12,182 nucleotides of DNA, taken from NCBI GenBank assembly GCA_016297535.1, contig JAEDGL010000073.1:1-12182 (forward strand). The letters are read 5' to 3'. Of the stretch, positions 6,828 through 12,182 are shown in pieces. Within the stretch, counting starts at the first letter, position 1, and the number at the start of each line of letters is the position of its first letter. The notes beneath the pieces are model-generated. The model searched no databases. It had not been told where the DNA came from and saw only the letters and a list, made by a program, of their open reading frames with translations. A program made the translations under genes and the position numbers. Source of the DNA: Clostridia bacterium (lineage in GTDB: Bacteria > Bacillota > Clostridia > Christensenellales > Aristaeellaceae).

Positions 6828-7553
6828 TCAGCCCATCAGCGCCGTTACGGGGATGGAGGCGGCCATCGCACCCAGCATGGAAATGGGCAGCGCGTACTGC
6901 TCCAGCCAGCGCCATTTGCATACCTTGATCAGCAGCCCTTCCACCGCCATGATCACAGCGGATATCAGCGCCACCACGATCGGGATAAAGCCGGGCAGAC
7001 CGAGGCGCACATCGCAAAACAGCATCCCGACAAAGGCGCTGATCATGCCAAGAAACATGCTGGTCATCAGGATTTCGCCCCATTTGGGATCCTTGGACTG
7101 GAGGGATACAATGCCGGACTGCATCTTTTTAAGGCCAAAGAGCACCACAAAAATCCCCGGAATAATGCCAAGCGTCATCACCCAGGCAATGGCTGCGTAG
7201 GCTTTGGGATCGGTTATCGCGGTGCTCAGGCTCAGGTTCATGGCGGTAGCGGTGCTGCTGGCGGCGGGCAGCTCGTACGTCAGCGCGCCCAGAATGCTCA
7301 GGCGCAGCCACGGCAGGGGCAGTCCCAGAAACTTGGACAGGGTGATCACTCCCAGCAGGATGGCCGCCGCCGGGGCGATGGTGAACAGGGCGGTGGAGAA
7401 AATCGTCTTTCGAACGACCTGGGTCTGCATGCCAAGCTCTCTGGCGCGGCGGACGGCACGCACCAGAAAGAACACAGACTGCGCCAGCACATAAAGAATC
7501 ACTACGCCGGTTACTCCGTAGAGGAATGGACTGTTGACGTGAAAGCTTGTCAT
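6828..7553 (-). CDS. DUF5058-like polytopic membrane protein
   Basis: A 241-residue hydrophobic protein with about six or seven predicted membrane segments (near 10-33, 50-75, 84-98, 118-141, 160-180, 186-208 and 219-238). The N-terminal stretch NSPFLYGVTGVV followed by AQSVFFLVRA, and a central small-polar stretch ELPAASSTATAM (94-105), resemble DUF5058 proteins of Clostridia; this is from memory, not a search. The function of that family is unknown. I chose ATG 7553, with AAGGAG (7565-7570) 11 bases upstream. The frame is open for 43 more codons upstream, but those overlap the GTPase gene and have no matching features. It begins 28 bases after the GTPase stop. Together with the next gene it may form a two-subunit transporter feeding the M20 peptidase. 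Confidence 0.8.
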   Translation of the reverse strand: MTSFHVNSPFLYGVTGVVILYVLAQSVFFLVRAVRRARELGMQTQVVRKTIFSTALFTIAPAAAILLGVITLSKFLGLPLPWLRLSILGALTYELPAASSTATAMNLSLSTAITDPKAYAAIAWVMTLGIIPGIFVVLFGLKKMQSGIVSLQSKDPKWGEILMTSMFLGMISAFVGMLFCDVRLGLPGFIPIVVALISAVIMAVEGLLIKVCKWRWLEQYALPISMLGAMAASIPVTALMG

Positions 7554-7581
7554 ACGGGTATCGCTCCTTTCGTTTGGTTGC

Positions 7582-9519
7582 CTATAGATCAAAGATACCG
7601 CCTTCCAGCGCGCTGCGCGCGGCCAGAATGTAGCGGCTGGTATCCAGGGGGTCCACGCTTCGCCGCCTGGCCACCGCGCCAAGCTCCATGGGGCATTCGC
7701 GGTAGCTGTCCAGACGGGCGCTCATCGCGCCGCGTCCGCCGGTGATGGATGCAAGCGTGGAGGCGTAGTTCATGCTGCTTTCCACAGGTACCCTGCAGGT
7801 GAGAATCACGCGTTCCGCTTCGGTCAGGGTTTCCAGCACCTCGCCGCGCATTGCGGCAACATCGCTGATGACGCGGCCCACGCATTCCGGCGGCAGCAGA
7901 AAGCGGATGGAAAGAATGGGTTCCAGAAGCACGCTTCCGCCCCGGGCAAGGCCATCCTGAATGGCCATGGGCGTGGCAACGATAAAATCCAGCGGATGCG
8001 TATGCCAGATATGGTCGCTCCCATCGACCAGGGTAAGCTTTACATCTGTCACCTGCCAGCCAAGCCGGCCCTGTGCCAGCGCCAGCGGCAGCGCCTGCTC
8101 CACCTGGTGCTGATACCGCGGCTGAATGCTGCGCTGCGAAACGGTGGAAGAAAAGGTTACGCCGCTGCCGCGCGGGGCGGGCTCCATTTGAAAACGCAAA
8201 ATGGCCCAGCAGGGCTTTGGCATGGTGTAGGCGACAAAGCCAACGGCGGGTTTGGCAAGCGTTTCGCGATAGATGACGGCGGGCCTGGTAAAATGCGCCT
8301 GAAGCCCGAAGCGGGTGGAAAGCAGCTCCTGCAAAATCTCCAGCTGAATGGTACCCATTACATGCAGATGCAGCTCGTTCAGCGAGCGCACATAGCGCGC
8401 CTCCAGCAGCGGATCCTCGCCGCTTAATACATCGCACGCGGCGCGAAGGGCCTGCATATCCTCCGGCCGGTCGGGTATGGCCTGTACCGTTATCAGCGGC
8501 GTGCGCAGGCGTCCCGGCTCCACGCGCCGGGGCAGCTTAAGGCTGTTTCCAAACACATGCCCGATTCTGATATCGCCCAACCCATACACCACGGCAATCT
8601 CGCCGGCATGCACCGCGCCCGCATCCGCGCCGTCCACCGTGCGGATCTGGGTGATTTTTTTCTGTACCCATTTTTCCTCGCCTGTCAGGGGATCGATGCC
8701 TGCGGGTAGAGGAACCGCCGTGCGGTTTTCCAGGCTTCCGCCGTAAAGGCGCACCCATACGCCACGCCCGAGCATTCGGTCCTGCGCGGCGGCAAAAACC
8801 ACGCCGCATAGCTCATCCGCGCAGTCTTCCGGCCCGGGCAGACAGGTAAGAATGGCATCCAGCAGCGGCTCGATGCCCTGATCGCGCAGCGCAGAACCCA
8901 TCAGCACAGGATGCGCCTCGCAGCGCCGGGCGTGTTTGTACAGCTTTTCAAGAAGCTCGCTTTTTTCCGGATCATCTCCGCACAGATAGCGCTCCATCAG
9001 TTCGTCATCCAGATCGCACAGCACCTCCAGCAGCCCGTTTGCATCATCCATACAGACGGTGGCAGGGGAGAGCAGGCGTTGAAGCTGGGAAAGCACCGCG
9101 GCGCTACTGGCACCCTCGCGATCCATTTTGTTGATGAACAGGATTGTGGGAACATGCTGCTCCTTGAGGGCGTGAAACAGCGTTTCTGTTTGTGGCTGCA
9201 CGCCCTCCACACCGCAAACAACCAGCACCGCCGCATCCAGCGCCCAAAGCGAACGTTCCACCTCGGCGGAAAAATCCACGTGTCCGGGCGTATCAATCAG
9301 GTTGATGGTGACGCCCTTCCATGTCAGGCGCACACAGGTAGACTTTACGGATATGCCGCGCCGCCGCTCAATGGGCAAATCATCCGTGCGCGCCGTGCCC
9401 TGATCCACGCTGCCCGCTTTGCGCAGCACGCCCGCATGGGTGAGCAGCTGCTCGGACAGCGTGGTTTTGCCCGCGTCTACATGGGCGAATATACCGATGT
9501 TGCGAAGCTGCTGCGTCAC
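7582..9519 (-). CDS. Tet(M)/EF-G-like translation-factor GTPase (ribosomal protection protein homologue)
   Basis: A cytoplasmic ribosome-binding GTPase of 645 residues, close to the length of Tet(M). Seen motifs: P-loop AHVDAGKT (12-19), switch I RGIS (54-57), DTPGH (76-80) and NKMD (130-133), followed by EF-G-like domains II-V. The sequence resembles Tet(M)/Tet(O)/Tet(W) more than housekeeping EF-G, for example in GSVDQGTARTD (36-46). Two differences stand out: Ser57 replaces the switch I threonine, and the domain IV loop (501-512) reads SDHIWHTHPLDF where Tet(M) has the SPV tip that displaces tetracycline. Resistance is therefore uncertain. I chose GTG 9519: AAGGAGG lies six bases upstream, and longer versions would start inside the promoter. 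The leader would be only about 26 bases, with no room for the attenuator known from tet(M). Confidence 0.87.
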   Translation of the reverse strand: MTQQLRNIGIFAHVDAGKTTLSEQLLTHAGVLRKAGSVDQGTARTDDLPIERRRGISVKSTCVRLTWKGVTINLIDTPGHVDFSAEVERSLWALDAAVLVVCGVEGVQPQTETLFHALKEQHVPTILFINKMDREGASSAAVLSQLQRLLSPATVCMDDANGLLEVLCDLDDELMERYLCGDDPEKSELLEKLYKHARRCEAHPVLMGSALRDQGIEPLLDAILTCLPGPEDCADELCGVVFAAAQDRMLGRGVWVRLYGGSLENRTAVPLPAGIDPLTGEEKWVQKKITQIRTVDGADAGAVHAGEIAVVYGLGDIRIGHVFGNSLKLPRRVEPGRLRTPLITVQAIPDRPEDMQALRAACDVLSGEDPLLEARYVRSLNELHLHVMGTIQLEILQELLSTRFGLQAHFTRPAVIYRETLAKPAVGFVAYTMPKPCWAILRFQMEPAPRGSGVTFSSTVSQRSIQPRYQHQVEQALPLALAQGRLGWQVTDVKLTLVDGSDHIWHTHPLDFIVATPMAIQDGLARGGSVLLEPILSIRFLLPPECVGRVISDVAAMRGEVLETLTEAERVILTCRVPVESSMNYASTLASITGGRGAMSARLDSYRECPMELGAVARRRSVDPLDTSRYILAARSALEGGIFDL

Positions 9520-9525
9520 GATGTG

Positions 9526-9532
9526 CCTCCTT
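9526..9532 (-). promoter_or_regulatory. Ribosome binding site that fixes the GTG start of the GTPase
   Basis: On the minus strand this reads AAGGAGG, a near-perfect match to the 16S rRNA tail, with a six-base spacing to GTG 9519. It rules out the longer in-frame start near 9561, which lies between the promoter boxes. Confidence 0.85.
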
Positions 9533-9551
9533 GGTAAAAATCGATACATGC

Positions 9552-9580
9552 AGTATAGCACGATGGTTTTTGCTTGACAA
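9552..9580 (-). promoter_or_regulatory. Sigma-A-type promoter of the GTPase-membrane protein-peptidase cluster
   Basis: On the minus strand a TTGTCA -35 box (9580-9575) and a TATACT -10 box (9557-9552) are 17 bases apart. Transcription would start near 9545. No other clear promoter was seen inside the four-gene cluster, so this one may serve all four genes. Its -35 box overlaps the -35 box of the rhamnosidase promoter by five bases. Confidence 0.7.
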
Positions 9581-9602
9581 GGCGAACATTGTGATGGATA
9601 AT
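9574..9602 (+). promoter_or_regulatory. Sigma-A-type promoter of the rhamnosidase gene
   Basis: A perfect TTGACA -35 box (9574-9579) and a GATAAT -10 box (9597-9602) are separated by 17 bases. Transcription would start near 9609, giving a leader of about 44 bases with a GGGAGG ribosome binding site (9638-9643) nine bases before the ATG. A 6-bp inverted repeat (9588-9593 and 9618-9623) brackets the -10 box and might be an operator. Confidence 0.75.
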
Positions 9603-9652
9603 ACTTGATAAGCCTTGCACAATCTCATATTGCTTTCGGGAGGTTTGAACCA

Positions 9653-12182
9653 ATGAAGATTACCCATTGCCAAATCGCTCATCTGAAAAACCCGATGGGC
9701 TATGATGTAGGCATGTCTGAAGTTTCTTATCTGATTGAAGCGGCGGAAGGCGAGAAGCAGAGTTCCGCGCGCATTCGGGTAGCTACGGATGCCGCCATGA
9801 CCAATGTCATCTACGACACCGGCGAGCGCGCGGATATCAGTCCGCTTGCTTTTCCGCTGCCCTGCACCCTTGAGCCGCGCACCCGTTACTGGTGGCAGGT
9901 GGAGGCCGTTACGGATGCCGGGGACCGCGGCGCAAGCGAAATCAACTGGTTTGAAACGGGAAAGATGGACGAACCATGGACCGCGCAGTGGATTACCTGT
10001 GACAGCAGCATCAGGCGCCATCCCATCTTTTCCTGCAATCTTGCCCCTGAAAAACCCATCAGCCAGGCGCGCCTGTACGTGACCGCTCTGGGACTGTATG
10101 AGGCATATCTCAACGGAGAGCGCATTGGCGATGAGTATCTGACGCCCTACTGCAATAACTACCATCAGTGGCTGCAGGTGCAAACCTACGATATCACCGC
10201 GCAGCTTGCAAAGGGCGGCCGGATGGAAATATGGCTTGGAAACGGCTGGTACAAGGGACGCTTCTGCTTTGTGAGCGATGATCACAATGCCCCGGGTCAC
10301 TACGGACAGGAATGGGGCCTGCTGGCGGAGGTGCACGTAACCTACGAGGATGGCACGCAGGCGGTATTTGGAACCGATGAAAGCTGGAAGGTGCGTCGCG
10401 GCCCCATTGTGGATTCCAACCTCTATGATGGCGAGATCTGGGACGCTACGCTTGCGGATACGGAAGCAGAGCCCGTCAGCCTCTATACAGGCAGGCTTCC
10501 TTCCCTGCATGACCGGCTGAGCCTTCCCGTGCGCATTCAGCGGCAGCTTGCGCCTGTTGAGAAAATCGTTACCCCCAGAGGCGAGCAGGTGCTGGATATC
10601 GGTCAGAACCAGGCGGGCATTTTCAGCCTTCGCGTGCATGAGCCCAGAGGAAAGACCGTAAAGATCCGCGTGGGTGAAATTATGCAGGAGGGCTGCTTCT
10701 ACCGTGATAACCTGCGCTCTGCGCTGGCCGAATACACCTTTGTGTCCGACGGAAAGGAGCACACGATCATCCCGCATTTTACCTTCTATGGCTACCGGTA
10801 TGTGTGCATTGAAGGCGTGGATGATGTCAAGCCGGATGATTTCCGCGCGCTGGTGCTGCATTCGGATCTGGATGTGGCCGGTACCATCACCACAGGAAAC
10901 CATTGGATCAATCAGCTTTTGGCCAACGTTGGCTGGGGCATGCTGAGCAATTTTATCGATGTGCCTACCGACTGTCCCCAGCGCGACGAGCGCATGGGCT
11001 GGACGGGCGATGCGCAGGTTTTCAGCTCCACTGCCTGCTTCTACCGCGATTGCTACGCGTTTTACCGCAAGTACCTTTACGATATGAAGACCGAGCAGGG
11101 CGAGATGAACGGCGCGGTGCCGGTTGTCATCCCGCGCTTTCAGCTGGACGAGCCGGATGGCAGCGCCGTCTGGGGCGATGCGGCGTGCATCATCCCGTGG
11201 AACGTGTACCGCTATTACGGGGATCCCTCCATTCTGGAGCAATGCTTTGACAGCATGAAGATGTGGGTGGATTTCATTACCCGAACCGATGGCGATCACA
11301 TGGGCTGGCGTACGCATTTCCACTACGGCGACTGGCTGGGACTGGATAACCCCAACCCGGATGAAATTACGCTTGGCGGCACCGATAATGCCTTTATCGC
11401 CGATGTATACTACCGGCACAGCGCTGTGCTGGTGGCCAAAGCGGCGCGCGTGCTTGGCAAAGAGCAGGAGGCGCAGGAGTACGAGGCGCTTTCGGACCGG
11501 CTGCTTCAAAGAATCCGGGACGAGTATTTTACCCCCACCGGCAGGCTGGCGGTGGAAACGCAGACCGCGCATGTGCTTGCGCTGGCCTACGGACTGTCGC
11601 CCGATGTGCAGCGTACACGGGCGGATTTGCGCCGCCAGTTTGAGCGCAGCGGCAACCGTCTGCGCACGGGCTTTACAGGCACTCCGCTGCTGTGCCCGGT
11701 GCTGTCCGAAAACGGGATGGATGATCTGGCCTATCAGGTGCTGCTGCGAGAGGATTATCCCGGATGGATTTACCAGATCAAACTGGGTGCAACCACCGTG
11801 TGGGAACGCTGGAACAGCCTTCTGCCGGATGGCACCATTTCCTCTACCGGCATGAACAGCTTTAACCACTATGCCTATGGCAGCATAGCCGAGTGGATCT
11901 GGCGGCGCTGCGCGGGACTGCAGCCGCTGGAAAGCGCGCCGGGCTTTACCCGGGTACGCATTTGCCCGATGCCTCACCGTGCCATTGGCAAGGTGGAGGC
12001 GGCCTATCAGAGCGCGTCCGGCCTGTGGAAGATTGGCTGGGAAATTGATGGCGATCAGCTGACCGTGCGCTTTACCGTGCCCTTTGGCTGCACGGCGGAG
12101 GTGGAGCTCCCGTACGCCCCGGAAGGCACAAATCCGGGCACGGTTGGCTGCGGTACCTATGAAATAACCTATGTGCCCACAA
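9653..12182 (+). CDS. GH78 alpha-L-rhamnosidase (3' end beyond the window)
   Basis: Inverting hydrolase that removes terminal alpha-L-rhamnose from glycans or plant glycosides. The frame is open for 843 codons to the window edge with no stop. Domains in order: an Ig-like N-terminal part (about 1-115), the Bac_rhamnosid_N sugar-binding region (about 120-290), the (alpha/alpha)6 barrel (about 380-740) and the start of the C-terminal beta domain (from about 760). The hallmark DCPQRDERMGWTGD spans 440-453, with Glu446 as likely general acid. VWERW (716-720) is conserved, and Glu747 in SIAEWIW is the likely general base. Both catalytic residues are present, so it should be active. There is no signal peptide, which suggests intracellular action on imported substrate. 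GH78 proteins of this type usually have 850-950 residues, so little is missing. Confidence 0.93.
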   Translation, partial: MKITHCQIAHLKNPMGYDVGMSEVSYLIEAAEGEKQSSARIRVATDAAMTNVIYDTGERADISPLAFPLPCTLEPRTRYWWQVEAVTDAGDRGASEINWFETGKMDEPWTAQWITCDSSIRRHPIFSCNLAPEKPISQARLYVTALGLYEAYLNGERIGDEYLTPYCNNYHQWLQVQTYDITAQLAKGGRMEIWLGNGWYKGRFCFVSDDHNAPGHYGQEWGLLAEVHVTYEDGTQAVFGTDESWKVRRGPIVDSNLYDGEIWDATLADTEAEPVSLYTGRLPSLHDRLSLPVRIQRQLAPVEKIVTPRGEQVLDIGQNQAGIFSLRVHEPRGKTVKIRVGEIMQEGCFYRDNLRSALAEYTFVSDGKEHTIIPHFTFYGYRYVCIEGVDDVKPDDFRALVLHSDLDVAGTITTGNHWINQLLANVGWGMLSNFIDVPTDCPQRDERMGWTGDAQVFSSTACFYRDCYAFYRKYLYDMKTEQGEMNGAVPVVIPRFQLDEPDGSAVWGDAACIIPWNVYRYYGDPSILEQCFDSMKMWVDFITRTDGDHMGWRTHFHYGDWLGLDNPNPDEITLGGTDNAFIADVYYRHSAVLVAKAARVLGKEQEAQEYEALSDRLLQRIRDEYFTPTGRLAVETQTAHVLALAYGLSPDVQRTRADLRRQFERSGNRLRTGFTGTPLLCPVLSENGMDDLAYQVLLREDYPGWIYQIKLGATTVWERWNSLLPDGTISSTGMNSFNHYAYGSIAEWIWRRCAGLQPLESAPGFTRVRICPMPHRAIGKVEAAYQSASGLWKIGWEIDGDQLTVRFTVPFGCTAEVELPYAPEGTNPGTVGCGTYEITYVPT

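Noticed and set aside
7582..9519. Calling the GTPase tet(M), tet(W) or tet(O)
   Set aside because: It is a homologue only; the domain IV loop tip and switch I residue differ, and the tet(M)-type attenuator leader is absent.
9606..9619. A catabolite-repression (cre)-like 14-mer at the rhamnosidase transcript start
   Set aside because: It matches 11 of 14 positions, but the nearly invariant central CG is GC here, so a CcpA site is not supported.
9380..11977. An 865-codon open frame on the minus strand, opposite the rhamnosidase and the start of the GTPase
   Set aside because: It is antisense to an unambiguous GH78 gene with all its motifs, is rich in His, Arg, Gln and Ala without any domain, and runs through the divergent promoters. 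It is a shadow of codon bias in GC-rich DNA.

Overview
The window is moderately GC-rich, gene-dense bacterial DNA. Strong AGGAGG-type ribosome binding sites, consensus sigma-A promoters with 17-bp spacers, and proteins of a Firmicutes type (a Tet(M)-like GTPase, a DUF5058-like membrane protein, a three-part COG4586/4587/3694 ABC system) suggest an anaerobic member of the Clostridia, probably gut-associated. No rRNA, tRNA, CRISPR array or insertion sequence is visible, and no stretch longer than about 200 bases lacks a gene. The lineage is inference from gene content only.

Layout. Positions 7-38 hold the intrinsic terminator of an upstream gene outside the window. A promoter (49-77) and a hairpin-containing leader follow, then a plus-strand cluster: ABC ATPase (198-995), two ABC-2-type permeases (1006-1809 and 1816-2589), an FAD-dependent oxidoreductase of the PF12831 type (2661-4154) and a GNAT acetyltransferase that probably starts at a TTG (4183-4647). 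A bidirectional terminator (4654-4688) separates this cluster from a convergent minus-strand cluster. That cluster reads, in order of transcription: a Tet(M)/EF-G-like GTPase (9519-7582), a DUF5058-like membrane protein (7553-6828), a second polytopic membrane protein (6808-6155) and a membrane-anchored M20 metallopeptidase (6134-4704). Gaps within it are 20-30 bases and it contains no internal terminator. At 9520-9652 two divergent promoters share a -35 region. One drives the minus-strand cluster; the other drives a plus-strand GH78 alpha-L-rhamnosidase (9653 to the window end, 3' end missing).

How the genes may work together. The ABC trio forms one ABC-2-type transporter of unknown substrate; the oxidoreductase and acetyltransferase are probably co-transcribed with it, but their link to transport is unknown. 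In the minus cluster, the two membrane proteins and the M20 peptidase look like an uptake-and-hydrolysis module for a peptide or N-acyl amino acid. The Tet(M)-like GTPase sits first in the same apparent transcript and differs from proven tetracycline-protection proteins at the domain IV loop that touches the drug site. This four-gene cluster is the best candidate for something undescribed. The rhamnosidase lacks a signal peptide, so it probably acts inside the cell on imported rhamnosylated glycans or plant glycosides.
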